DNA from: Chondrus crispus
Taxonomy: Eukaryota > Rhodophyta > Florideophyceae > Gigartinales > Gigartinaceae
DNA: 64,000 bases
NCBI RefSeq assembly: GCF_000350225.1
Contig: NW_005179059.1
Span: forward strand, 93,385-157,384
Reading direction: 5' to 3'
In this document: one piece after another, positions 1-11,146 of the stretch
How the letters are laid out: every line of letters begins with the position of its first letter
Position numbering within the stretch: the first letter of the stretch is position 1
Program-made: the position numbers and the translations under genes
The notes under the pieces: generated by a model
What the model saw: only the letters and a program-made list of their open reading frames with translations
Told to the model about the DNA's origin: nothing
The model's database searches: none

Positions 1-2
1 TT

Positions 3-836
3 GCCTTACAAGCGCAGCCAACTTTTGAGAACTTCAGCTCGTCACGAGCCTACTACTTGAAATGGCAGTCGTGGTTGGAGAGCCTAATGCGAAGCGCCGA
101 TAGGCGTTTGCGGAAGGAACCAGCCCGGGACAAGCGAAATTTCGACGCACGCCTTCGCAAACCGCAATATGAGATCCCACTGGGGTCCTATGTGTTCCTC
201 CGGAAGGATCAGGGCACGGCTAGCGAACCGAAACACAAGCTGGCACAAGTCGCTACAGGACTTTATGAGATCAGAAGATAGGATCAACATACGGTAGTCA
301 TTGCCATTGGCGATCAGGAGGAACGCGTATCGAGAGACAGGGTGGAGTTAGCCCCAAGCCCGATGGAATATGCGCCGATAACCGGCCTACGTCAGGCGCT
401 ACAGTTCCTGGGAGAGCCGGAGTTAAACGAAGAAGGAGAGGTAATGGAGGACGAGGAACGTCCTCACACCCGTGCGCCTACGACGGGGGACCAGGATAAT
501 TTAGTTGGTCAAATGCCGACAGCGGAGACACCTCCCGATCTACGCGAGCTCGGAAAGTCGAGAGAAGAGGACGAGTTGGAAGATCTTCAGAAGGGGGAAG
601 GGAACAGTTCAGAGAAAGGAGAGGAAACGGAGAACACGGAACACGTAATCGACCGGGTCATCGACCACGATTATAAAAACGGTAATTTGATTCTCAAGGT
701 GGAATGGTATGGCTATACGCCCGAGGACGCGACGTGGGAGCCCATTGAGCAATTACCCCGCAGTGCGGCCGTCACGTATTTCCGAAGGAAGAAGTTACCC
801 TTGCCGCCGCAAGTCGCGCACGCGCAAGTGGGATAG
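3..836 (+). pseudogene. Ty3/gypsy chromovirus pol, 3' end (integrase C-terminus plus chromodomain)
   Basis: One reading frame runs from the window edge to a stop at 834-836, broken once by an in-frame TAG at 279-281. The part before the TAG matches the post-catalytic integrase region of the gypsy element at 38.9-40.6 kb (same order: WL.SLM, then R..FD.R.R.P, then a GPY/F-like stretch). After an acidic linker, residues encoded at about 640-800 form a chromodomain (VIDRVIDHDY, then LKVEWYGY, then ATWEPIEQL), with the expected aromatic and WEP residues. Chromodomains at the integrase C-terminus target chromovirus insertion to marked chromatin (family knowledge). Gag, protease, RT and the integrase core lie outside the window. 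The TAG makes this copy a probable pseudogene. Confidence 0.85.
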
Positions 837-3800
837 TCATCGTCAATAGAATCAGCCGGTTATGGAACACGGAAGAGTCAGAAATTCGAAACGAAGGGGT
901 CCGCAAGCAAAGAAAGTCGGAGCGAGAGGAGTAAGGCAGTTTTCCGTCGGGAAGGCCTTTGCAAAAAGGGATTGACGAGCAGGTTACCCTCGAGTCGAGG
1001 GTGAAGGAGGGGAAAAGACGCGGTTGATGTAGAGGCGCATGCGGGGGAGGCCGATCGACAGAAAGTGAATGACGCGGGACGCGATAAGACCGCGAGTGAA
1101 ATGTTGGAATTGTATTGGGGATGGTCCCCATCAGGGAGCTCTCGAGTTGGAAGTGAGGCGATGAAAAGCGTCGCAGAGAGAGAGTAAGGACAGTCGCCGG
1201 AAACGAGACCCCTCGGAGTGAGGAGAAGGGAAACGAAATGACTCAAGCGAGCTTGCCTGGGACCCCCGCCCATAAATGAAATGGCCTGTGCGGCCAGGCC
1301 GTGGAAGGGAAATTTACTGTAGTCTCAGGCTGACGTAATTTACCTCCTTGGATACGATCACACGCGGCCGCCGGGCGCACGTGATGTGACGCCTAGATCG
1401 ATGATCCGCCCTCATGGGGCGTGATTTAATCAAAGAAAAAAATTGGGGCTCACTGCTAGTAAGCTGTCAAACGATCAGCACGAGTCGCAGACTGAGCTCC
1501 GGCCATACGTCGGAAAATTAACTGCAATCAAGGAAAAAGTCCGCACTTGTACGAAACGTTGTTGATAACCCCCACCGCCGATCACACAAATGCCAGGGGC
1601 TCGCCACCGGCGAAGTCGCGATCGATCGCACATTGCAGCACTTGCCAAGTTCGTTCGCAACTCCTAAACCCCGCTCGACGAGCGAGAAGATGGGTCCACA
1701 TAGACCCCTGCTGCCCTGACCTGTCGACACCACGTGCAAGTACACGGCTACACAACGCGGCGTTAACTATCATCATTACGGATGAGCTTTGTCGCTCCGG
1801 CATCGACGCAACACCACAAGTGACTTACTTACCTGCCCGCCGCCATAACTCCCCCCATATCTTTCCTATGTTTCCGTTTTTGCGTTTGTTATTATTTTTT
1901 TATGTTTGTTTTCTTTGACGCACAGAGCGCGAACCCCGCATCGTGAACGGCGACGAACAAGAGTGGCAACGCCAACCGATCGAGGCCCCAAGAACAATTC
2001 AGAGCGGCAAACCGACAATCACCATCAAGTAACCATGCGGTGTGTCACACCGAGAAGGAGAGCCAAGTCTGCCCGGCGTTGGTCAAGATCGCCGAGTTCA
2101 AGCAGTCCTAAGCCGATCCGAAAAGCGGAGCTGCGCGAGTAGTTGAAGGAGAATATGACATACAGGATACAGAGCGGCGGTCGAAATGATGTCCGAGACG
2201 AGAACCCGCTCTTACGACGTTATCAACGCCGACGGCTGTTCTGCTGATACCAACGATTGTGTCTAACAGCCGCGAATGCGGAACGCATACGAAAGGAAAA
2301 ACTTTGAAGATCGTTCTTGTAGGAAGAGGTTGTCACGGACGACGGGTTTATGACGCGGAAATTTCTGTGCGTTGAACCAAGGGAAGTGGCACTAGCAAAT
2401 GCTATCGACGTGGATTTTGTTTCGTGTATAAGGGAAGGATCAATCGGTACGAAGAGGTACGACCTGTTTGTCTTCGACAATCCTCTGTGGAGCCCTGTGA
2501 AACGCACTGTACCGGTACGGTGTGAAACGGGCGTAGGGGAGACGGATCAGTACTGGATCCAAGTAAAAATTGGGGGGACACGACGACCGCCTTGTCATGC
2601 CGGCGTCACTCGAGACGACAGACAAGAGAATGACTGCCCCGATGCATTTCGTCTACGATCCATACAAGTCCCGTCACAGACCATTTAGGGAATTCGTCGC
2701 TCACCACACGAAATTGTAATGACGCCCGTGTGTACCGTCCCCACGATTCACTAATATCAGGTTCCAGTCGATCAACGGCATAGACACGGGTCTGAAGGTT
2801 TCCTCTAAGGATGGAAGAGAGCGATCTCCGAACCGACGTATCGTGCCTTACGGCTATTGTTTTAATGTGACAAATACAAATCATGCGTGGACCCGGGAGA
2901 AGGAAAAGTTGACTGAGGGCAAAATGTACAACAGCCCCGCAAGGCAGTCAGACAAAAAAAAGAATGACTACGTCCGGAGTGGCTACAGCTCAGGTGTACG
3001 ACCGAGGAATTGTCCGAGGGATCGCAACATGGAAGCCCACGGCGAGTAGGAGGCCAGCCGAACTAACCCCACCCCCCGCGAGGGATGATAGGAATTAGGC
3101 CCCCCCGGCATTCTGTTGTTCACCGCCGGTGATAGAGGTCGCCAATGGCAGACTACAGCATGATCAAGAGCGGAAAGAATGAGAATCGACATGCTGTTCG
3201 CCGTAGAGAGCTCCCTGGCCTGTTGCTTCGAACCCTTGCGGAGATAACTCTCTCTTCAGAGGAGGTTGGGAATTTTCCTAAGTGTGGAACTCAATCCAGA
3301 AAAGCAACGAAAAAGAATGCACACGTCGTCCGAATTTCGACAACAACGAGGGGAGGCTCAGGATCAATGGGACACTTGTTCACGTGTAGATTTCGTGCTC
3401 GCTATCCGAACTTGGCCGGATTTGACCTGCGATGCGGCTCGCCAGGGCCCACCAGCCGAGGATCGGGAACATGTAAGACCGTTGCCACACAAGGTGCTCG
3501 TGTCGTGAATTTTAAGGAAACGGAACCCAGGTTCCAGCCCCAGTTGCACACCGGCCAGCCCAAACCTACAGGAAACAAAGGCCGTTGACCAGCAGATACC
3601 GGGGCAGTATGACGAACTCTCGCACGCAAGTCGTCGACTCATCTACACACTGAGGATCGGAAATCGGTGACAGGGAAGGAGAACTTTGAGACAGACGTCT
3701 ACAGTGATGTCGCGATGGTGGTGGATTGAGTCTTAATCTCGTCCCAAAGCCTTCAACGTTTTTTTGGGGGCATTTTGCAAACCTGGGGTGACGCTGAACG

Positions 3801-4604
3801 AAGGGAAGAGACTCCAAAATTCATGTGAAGATAAATTCCCTATCAAGGAATAGAGTCTGTCCTTTGATGAAGACCCCCCCAAACACCAACAAAACACTGC
3901 CCGACGCGAACAGAGCGACAATATTTTTGAGTCGACCGGAGGAGCAGGCAAGTTAAAAGAGGAAAAAATGGGGAGTTGACAGGAGGAGTTCGACAGTTAA
4001 AGAGGAGGAACACAGTACGAGACGAGGACAGACTCGGAGAGGTGGGAAAGTGAAATCAAGGAGGTGGAAAAAGGAGATGCGCAACACGATGGCAGAAGGA
4101 GGGTTGTGCAAGGAAAAGAGAAGGTAATAGGGGATGTGCAACTGCAGTAGCAGAGGTGCACGGAAAATGGATAAAAGAAGGGAGACCGTAATGAGGAAAA
4201 GAGAAGGACAGTGGAAAGAGGAAGATGCGACCGCGGCGACGGGGCGTATACAAAAAAAGAGAGAAAAAAAGGAGGAAGTAGCAAGGTGAAGAGAAATAGG
4301 AAGGAGGTATAAGGGTGCCACCGTGATTTTGACGGGGTGGGCATCAATGAGAAAAAGAGGAGAAAACGAAGGGACGAAGGAGCACGCAGGAAAATTCAAT
4401 TTACGGATCAAAGGCGACATGACGAGGTCGCAAATTCAGCGTCACGCAGGCAGGATAGAGATGGGACAAGCTATCACGAGGGAAGTGTCGCGCCCGTCAG
4501 CTCAGACGGGACGGTTGCCAAAGGATTTGCCCTTTGGAAGTGATGACACGAGGCGAGCCAAAACTAGCAGGTCGTCAATCGAGGCTCCTTGCAGAGCCTC
4601 TCCC
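837..4604. other. Unassigned stretch between chromodomain and antisense ORF
   Basis: Nothing here resembles a known protein. Only short ORFs with no recognisable motif occur. At 1861-1921 a strongly pyrimidine-rich run ends in CACAG and resembles a 3' splice site, but no matching exon is evident. About 3947-4420 is strongly purine-rich on the plus strand. The corresponding interval is absent or much shorter in the related element at 10.5-21.7 kb, so part of this may be a further decayed insertion. Confidence 0.4.
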
Positions 4605-6231
4605 TCAACACCGTGAGCACGGAGCAAGGCACAGTATACGCTCGTGACGTCGTGGGTATTTTTGGAAATTGTTGGAGATGGGGGGGGGAGATATCACTTC
4701 CCTTACCGACAATGTTTCGGTGTGGCCTGCCGAGGGAATTTTGACAGCTGAGGGCGCCTTTGACGAGGATGGAGAGGCTAGGGTTGCGCGTATGGAAGCA
4801 GGGACAGCCGATCGAGGAGGAATTGGAGAGGAAGGACGGGAGCATACGTGAAGCTCCCGGGGGTCAGATGTGACGATGGGGGTAACGTCGGGAACCTGTG
4901 TTTGGTTCCCGAATCGTCGGCTCGTTTGAGCTTCCCACGCTGAGCAGAGGGTCGATGACCAAGGGTTGAACCACACGAAGTCGCCCGCGGCTGGGTGGTT
5001 TCGACCAGGGAAGAAAGAGGGACGTTGGCGATTGAAGGATCGAGAGGAGTTTTGCGTAGGGACACAGTCCTAATCCACGCCCTCAATCGTATCAAGGAGG
5101 GAGCGTATTTCGCGATTGAAATCAGAGCCACCCAGAGGGACAGAGAAGTCCAATAGACGCATTTGTGCTATCAGCTTCGCAGGGAGGTGCCACAGGCGCC
5201 AGCAATCATAGGTCTCCCACAAGAGGGTCGCAGCTACTTTGACGCACCACTCTGTGAGGAAGACCACCCATAATCCGTGTTGCCGATCCCGCAGGTAGCT
5301 GCCATAGTACGTGAGTATGGGTCCCATTTCAGCCCAAAAGCCTTGAATCACCTCGTACTAGCTCCACCATGAGGGGATGCGCTGGTAACGACTTGCATAA
5401 TGCTGACGGAAAATCTCGCGCGCCTCTACCATTTGGTAGCCGATGAAGTACCCCGTATCAGACCGAATACGCCGTTCAAAGCGCACTGCGTTCTGAAAGA
5501 AGAAAATACCCCCGCGTTTTAAATGACGGAAATTCGAAGGGATAATGGGTTCGGTCCAGAAGATGGCATCGGATGTGACAGTATGTCGGTTTGGCCACAG
5601 GCGATCCGCCTCGGCGGCAGGGTCACCAAAGGTGATATCAATGAGATTGTCCAAATAGAGACGTTGGCCCTCTGTACGACAACGCCAAGTGTCGCAACCG
5701 TATGACGAGGGTATGAGGGTGTCGGAAATGGGGATGGCAAGCCGAGCGAATACGGCCTCCATAAATCGCAGAGAGAGAGTGGGGCGGCCCCGTGGGAGAG
5801 GATGACGTAGGATGGAAGTCGGAACTGCTATACGGGTTCGCCAGTCAAAGGAGCGGATGGCAAGCACAGGGAGATTACCGGGAAGCATGCCCGCGTCGTC
5901 GGTGAATTGGTGTTCGATTTTGGAAACGTCGCGAATACCCACGGAGGAGAACCACTCGTCCGAGCCAAAATAAGGAAGGATGTTCGTGCATGATTTTGTC
6001 CTGCAGCTCTTCGAGCGAGGGGTAGTGGCGGGCTACCCAAGAGGGATGACAACCTGGATGAAAGGCCGGGTCGGAGATGTCTGAATCAGGGGGACGTCGG
6101 GGTATAGGAGGGAGGTCAACGGAAGCGCGAGACTTGTTCGCGAAGCCGACACCGGTGCGTCGACGAGACGTATTTTCGCCCGCGAGCTCAGGGGGTGCAG
6201 GACACGTGGGATTCGTCTTGCCCTTGCTCAT
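4605..6231 (-). pseudogene. Antisense accessory ORF of gypsy element 1 (unknown family, broken)
   Basis: This ORF lies opposite to the pol gene at 3-836 and next to the 3' LTR. The most likely start is the ATG at 6231-6229 (MSKGKTNP). The frame shifts at about 5.95-5.99 kb, a TAG interrupts it at 5360-5358, and another shift lies near 5.07 kb. Translated pieces align with the plus-strand ORF at 11501-13861. Shared stretches are CDTWRCRTEG with FDTWAYRTEG, then P-I-P-S, then V-FERRIR with KFERRMR, then RYQRIPSWW with RYPQIPQWF, then FLTEW with FLSEW. I recognise no domain. Both copies occupy the same position (after the chromodomain, before the 3' LTR) and the same orientation relative to pol. 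This suggests a real but decayed cargo gene of this retrotransposon clade. Confidence 0.65.
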
Positions 6232-6326
6232 GAAGAGACCGTCGGCCAGGAATGGAAAGGGAGGGGGTCGAGAAGAGAAGAAGGTGTTGGAGATCAAGGA
6301 GTGTAGCCGATGTGCAAGGACGCTCT

Positions 6327-6335
6327 GAAGGGGGA
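6327..6335 (+). promoter_or_regulatory. Polypurine tract of gypsy element 1
   Basis: GAAGGGGGA lies two bases before the LTR start, the expected place for the plus-strand primer. Equivalent purine runs precede the 3' LTRs of the elements at 10.5 and 36.5 kb. Confidence 0.65.
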
Positions 6336-6337
6336 TA

Positions 6338-7381
6338 TGTAGTGCAATACGAACCTGGAAAGGGGGGTGAAAAGAAAGGAAAATATTTGGATATGAAAAG
6401 TAGTCCGGGTTGGGGGACACACGTGTAAATAATTGCACAGTTTTAATTTTTAATTATTTTATTTAATATAGTTAATTAGTTGGCATTAATTTTGCTGACA
6501 CTAGATTAGATCTAGGATCTAGCTCCGCGAGCTACTGTAGTGACTCGGGCGGGGCGATATATACCTTAACCCTCTGACCACCAAGTCAGTAAAGGTAACC
6601 CGAGTTGCCGGAGTTGAATGTCGCCTTGGTCGAAGTCCGTCTCTACCAGGACGCTCCCTTTTACCTAAGCCTACGGCATCCTCTATTGCTCGGGGGTTCC
6701 CTTTTCTCTTTCCTTTATTTCCCTATCCTTTTCTATCTCTAATTCTACCTATTTTTCCCTTATCTTGTGTTGGTGCCATCGGTCTCGGTTGCGACCGAAC
6801 CGGTGTAGGTGTCTTTGCCATCGGGCGACACAGTTGACGTAGCGCTGCTACTGTGACCCATTTTACGACGGAGACTGTTGCAACGACGTCTCTCTCGAAG
6901 GGCTCCGTCGTGTTACGAGCCAGTGTTGGTGCCATCGGCCTCGGCTGCGACCGAACCGGTGTAGGTGTTTCGAGCCATCGGGCGGCACAGTTGACGTAGC
7001 GCTGCTACTTTCATTTCATCCCGTCGGGCTGCGTTGCGACGCCCCCGTCGAAGGCCTGGTCGCGTTACAAGGTGTCGAAGAAGCTCAACGATCATTGGCC
7101 TTACACCCAGTGGAACCGGGGTACCTAAGTACACGCCCCACCACTCGTCGAGCAGTTCTCTTCGCAAGTCTCTACCGCACCGATCCTGGGCCGGGCTATT
7201 TCTCCGTGCCCCCCCTACCAGGGATCTGAGCGACTACGAGGCGCAAGCTCGTTTAAACGAAGAAGGGAGAGTCGGACACTCCGTGGCGCTGTGCCATCGG
7301 CAGTTCTTCTTTTTGCTGCTGTTGTTGTTTTTGCTGGACCATTGGACGGCGGTCTCTGCCTGACAGGCGCATTGCACTACA
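6338..7381 (+). repeat. LTR (3' LTR of gypsy element 1), 1044 bp
   Basis: It begins TGTAGTGCAAT and ends with the exact inverted repeat ATTGCACTACA. It aligns along its length with the LTRs at 12165-13099 and 23819-24972. A TATA box (TATATA, 6558-6563) sits after a GC-rich run and starts the presumed transcript. Two tandem copies of a 156-bp block (6767-6922 and 6923-7078) follow. The orientation agrees with the pol fragment at the window start. No primer-binding site follows, which fits a 3' LTR. Confidence 0.8.
6558..6563 (+). promoter_or_regulatory. LTR TATA box
   Basis: TATATA after a GC-rich run, conserved at the matching place in the other two LTRs of this family (12354-12360 and about 24020). 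Confidence 0.55.
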
Positions 7382-7692
7382 CCCTCTTCACAAACATCAA
7401 GGCCTGTTTGTTGGGAAAAGGAGGTCGATGGAGACGGGAAAAATTCCCTACTTAGTAGGAAAATGAGGCACAAAAAACGGCTTGAATCACGCCTCACGAT
7501 TCGTAGTGGAATTTGTGTAAGCAGGACGCGCCTGTTCTGAGAACAATGGAGGGCCATGGAAGGGTATCTGAGGATTGACAAGGAATGGATACACGCGCGG
7601 CGAGAAGAAGGAAAGACGTATTTTTTTACATGCGTTCTGAGCGGAAGATGAAGTAATTATCGAGGAATACTTTTAGGGTAACCTGACTAGAA
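7382..7692. other. Unassigned stretch
   Basis: No coding signature and no match to the neighbouring elements is visible. It separates the full LTR from a truncated LTR of the same family. Confidence 0.4.
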
Positions 7693-8002
7693 GCTCGTCG
7701 AGCATTGGTCTTACAACCCAGCGAACCGCGGTTTCATTCTCGTAGACAAGCCCAACCCGCACTCGTCGAGCACTCAAGTCTTCACAAGTCTCTACCACCA
7801 TTATCCTCCCGGGCCGGGTATCTTTCCATAACCCCCCCTTGGGAGTCGAGCTACCGTGGGCCGCAAGCCCACACAAAGGGAAAGGGAGTCTTGAACGCTC
7901 CATAGCGCGTGCAATCGGCAGTGGTTGTTTCTGTTGCTGTTTTTCTTCTTTTTGTTTGACCGTTGGACTGTGTTCGCGGCCTGCCAGGCACATTGCACTA
8001 CA
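7693..8002 (+). repeat. Truncated gypsy LTR, 3' 310 bp only
   Basis: The sequence is nearly the same as the last 310 bp of the LTR at 23819-24972, from GCTCGTCGAGC to the terminal ATTGCACTACA. The 5' part is missing. It abuts copia coding sequence at 8003, so an LTR of this family inserted into the copia element and was later truncated on its left. Confidence 0.75.
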
Positions 8003-8393
8003 CCAACAAACAGAAGCACACGACCAGGCAGTCGAAGAACTGCACATGAGGATAGCCGAACTCGAAGAAGCACTCACTCAACACTCCGACGACGATACCA
8101 CCGGTAAGCTTCCATATATTCTCGATTCCGGTGCCAATCCCACGCACGTATCCAATCCCTATGGTACGATGCGCAAAACCGCCGGTACACTAACAAAAAC
8201 TGCCAACGGCAAACACCACCCCATAACACACACGGGACCGATCAAAATTACACAGAGCAATATGACCATCACTCTCCCGGCGGTACACTCTCCCAACATC
8301 CAGCAAAACCTCCTCAGTGTAAACGACCTCACGCGCTTGGGCATGTCGCATTCACACCCCACCGCGCAATCGTGCACGCACCCCAGCGCATAA
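8003..8393 (+). pseudogene. Ty1/copia protease region
   Basis: The frame entering from the LTR fragment encodes a short coiled-coil-like stretch (VEELHMRIAELEEAL) and then ILDSGANPTHV, the copia aspartic protease active site (D-S-G-A). The family-typical NLLSVNDLTRLG follows about 80 residues later. The frame closes at 8393 before integrase, and gag is missing upstream. It belongs with the integrase and RT pieces to the right. Confidence 0.75.
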
Positions 8394-8675
8394 GGAAACC
8401 GGTACTCACGGCCACATACCGCAAAGGACTATATATGTGATGGACAAACCTGAGCGAGCTCAAGCACAAGCAGCACGCACTGTAGGCAAACCACATAAAA
8501 CACGTAAAGCACCAAAACACGCCAGCAGGCATGCACAGCACAGACACCACGAGAAAAGCATCACTGCACCCATCACACCCCACCTAGCCCCCAACTCGCG
8601 CGCCACCCCGCAACTCTGAAACACCGCGCAATCTCACAAGCACCAACCAAAGAGAAGCACCGTCATGGACATACT
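8394..8675 (+). pseudogene. Decayed copia sequence before integrase
   Basis: Presumed continuation of the copia polyprotein between protease and the integrase zinc finger. Stops occur in all frames and no motif is readable. Confidence 0.4.
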
Positions 8676-9303
8676 GCAGGACTGGCATCTGCGACTTGGC
8701 CATATTCATCCAAAGACCATCAATATAATGGCCAAACAGAAACTGTTGCCACCCATCCCCGCGTCCGTGCACACGACTCCACACAATCTAACCTGAACCG
8801 GGTGTATCGATTGCAAAACAACGCAAACCACCCACCCCTGCACCACCCACACACAGGACGTCGGCACACAACTATCGTCGGATGTCTGCGGCCCCATCAA
8901 GCTCACATCCAGACAAAATAACTACTACTTCATGACACTCGTATACACAGCCACGAGATACGCCAGGGTAGTCTTCTTCAACAACAGGTCACAAGTACCG
9001 CCCATCATCACCAACGCCATCCAATACGTATCCAACCAGCTAGGATACTATCCCAAACTACTCACCACGGATAACGCGAAGGAATACACGGCCACATATG
9101 TACAGCAGTACCTCACCAACAGAGGGATCACCTTCAGACTGACCACAGCCTATACACCGCAAGAAAACTCCTTGGCAGAACGCATCAATAGTACAATCCT
9201 TAACAGCGCACGCGCTGCGTTGGCGCACAGCAATATGCAGTAAGCCTACTGGCAAGAAGCGGTAACCGATGCAGTATAAAAATATAACATAACATACCAC
9301 CAC
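8676..9303 (+). pseudogene. Ty1/copia integrase (zinc finger and catalytic core)
   Basis: Translation gives WHLRLGHIHPKTI and later CIDCKTTQ, the paired His and Cys of the copia integrase zinc finger, with one in-frame stop between them. The core follows: DVCGPI (first Asp), LLTTDNAKEY (second Asp) and PQENSLAERIN (catalytic Glu), so the D,D,E set is present. Stops at 9241-9243 and just after break the frame. This is a copia-type integrase (-UGVAER-like motif) and not the gypsy type seen elsewhere in the window. Confidence 0.8.
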
Positions 9304-9879
9304 ACCGTCAAGAACCTACCGCACACTCTATGGCATGGCACCCCGCCGCGAGTGAAGCACATATTCATATTTGGCCAACTAGGATATATACCCATACTGA
9401 AACCGCACAAAACCAAGCTTTAGCTCGGAGCACACCCAGCACGATACCTCCACGGTATCGACGACACACACATCCAGGTCTACAACATGCACACCAGCCG
9501 ACAACAAAAAGTGCGCAGCAACGACTTCAAACCGTATTTCCGCAACACAGACCCATGCACCACCACACATGCCGCATTCACGGCGAAACGCCGCAAGACC
9601 ACCACACCAACAGCAGTCACAACCACAACCCCAGCGCCCAGATCACTTGCATAAGCACGCAAATATCCTGACGCAAAGGAATGGGAAACGGCTCACAACC
9701 ACGAATCACGGCAACTGGACGACATGAATGCGATCGCATGGCACAAAACAGCGATCAACATACCGAGACGTGACATCATACCGATGACCATGACGTACAG
9801 GTACAAGATCGAGCCTGACACGAAGACGATCACGAGAAAAGCTTGATGCTCAGTGCACGGAGACCTCATGACACCCCAC
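9304..9879 (+). pseudogene. Decayed copia linker between integrase and RT
   Basis: No intact frame. The position between the integrase and RT pieces on the same strand identifies it as the variable linker of the copia polyprotein. Confidence 0.45.
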
Positions 9880-10487
9880 ACGCACTTTCACCCAGACAAG
9901 ACAGCGACGTTCATGGCAGACAAAACGCCAGTCAGAGCAATATTCGCCATGGCGGCAGCGAATGACATGCACCTCTAACATCTAGATATAAAAGTTGCAT
10001 ACCGGCATGAACAATACGAACACAAAAAGCCGGTGTACGTATGGCAACCCCCAAAATTTGACGGAACGTTCATACACAAAACCACAAACGGACAACTCAA
10101 AGGAAACATATACGGAATCCCACCAGCGGCGTATACCTACAGCACACGACTCCACGAACACCTCCAAAACAACGGCTACCGTCAACTCAAGTCAGATCCT
10201 TCACTGTTCACCAAGCAGGCACACAACAACCTGATCATTATAATAGTCAGCATGGATGACTTCCTAGCAGCCGCCACGACCCCAACGCTCAATGACGAGC
10301 TGTATAACATATTGCGCCAGAAATATCAAATCAAGAGGCTCGGAAAACCCAAAGCATACCTCAACTGGCACATCACATACACAAAGCACGGGATCCATGT
10401 CTCCCAACCACAGCACATACAGCAAATCATCGCATACTTGCGCATGAACGAAAGCAACTCCGTTGACACACCATACCCCCACGGCAT
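9880..10487 (+). pseudogene. Ty1/copia reverse transcriptase, part before the insertion
   Basis: Translation shows a copia RT start (FMADKTPVRAIFAMAAANDMHL), an in-frame TAA near 9978, then LDIKVAY and VYVWQPPKFDG, matching the family QPPGF block. VSMDDFLAAA takes the place of the usual Y-V-D-D active site. Coding stops abruptly at 10487, where the LTR of gypsy element 2 begins, and resumes at 21686. Decay of the copia element is heavier than in the inserted element, consistent with it being older. Confidence 0.8.
10483..10487. repeat. Target site duplication GGCAT, left
   Basis: The same five bases occur at 21681-21685 right after the other LTR. The copia coding sequence continues across the pair. 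Confidence 0.9.
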
Positions 10488-11132
10488 TGTCGTGCAATGC
10501 AGCCACGTGTGGCGGCTGTAGGCAGAGCGACGCGCGTTCGTACGCGTAAGGGAATTCGGGAGACCACCCGGTGGATGACCGGAACCGTGATCCGGGCGCG
10601 GCTTGCGCGGTAGAAAGGTGGAACTAGAGTCAGCAATAAAGAGGAAGAATTAAAGGAAAAACAGAACTAACAGAACGGACAGCACAGTAGTTAACGTAGC
10701 GCTCGCGCGGTTGGGTCGACGCGCGCGGAAAAAGCAGTTGGGATTCCAGGGGTGTGGATGGCTCGGTCGGTATGGGCGAGCCAGTACCGAGTCGAGGCTA
10801 CAACCTGGAATACAGAAACCAAGGTAAAAGACGCGAGGCTTCGTGCCTCTTTACATTGATCATCAGGTTGATTATATAGTCCCCCGTCGCCATAATGGCG
10901 AAGCTAAATTATACTGTAAATTAGAATAACTAGGAAATAACGGGTGTAGCCCCGAGGGGACCAAGTACAGCCCCCATAGGCCCTATGGGTTGCGGAGGGA
11001 TTACACGTGTCCACGGGGGGTCCGGTAGAGCGGCAGAGGAGTCCACATGTACCCGTGGTACACGTGGTGGTGGCGAGCGCAATTTTGGCGAGATTAGGAC
11101 AGCTGTCCCGGTACCGAGTACAGTGCACTACA
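10488..11132 (-). repeat. 3' LTR of gypsy element 2, 645 bp
   Basis: Starts TGTCGTGCAAT and ends GTGCACTACA on the plus strand, so in the sense direction it runs TGTAGTGCA to TGCACGACA. A TATATAA-like box is read on the minus strand near 10873. It is the same length as the partner at 21036-21680. Confidence 0.9.
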
Positions 11133-11134
11133 GA

Positions 11135-11146
11135 TCCCCCTTCTTA
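11135..11146 (-). promoter_or_regulatory. Polypurine tract of gypsy element 2
   Basis: Read on the minus strand, AAGAAGGGGGAT lies directly before the 3' LTR, as expected for second-strand priming. Confidence 0.65.

Noticed and set aside
878..1273. Minus-strand frame downstream of the chromodomain
   Set aside because: Low-complexity Ser/Pro/Leu composition, antisense to a purine-rich 3' untranslated region.
1861..1921. 3' splice site
   Set aside because: A pyrimidine tract with CACAG is present, but no coding exon follows and no partner 5' site can be assigned.
6338..8002. Two LTRs (6338-7381 and 7693-8002) as the ends of one short element
   Set aside because: The second is only a 3' fragment, no primer-binding site follows the first, and the interval between them has no retrotransposon sequence.
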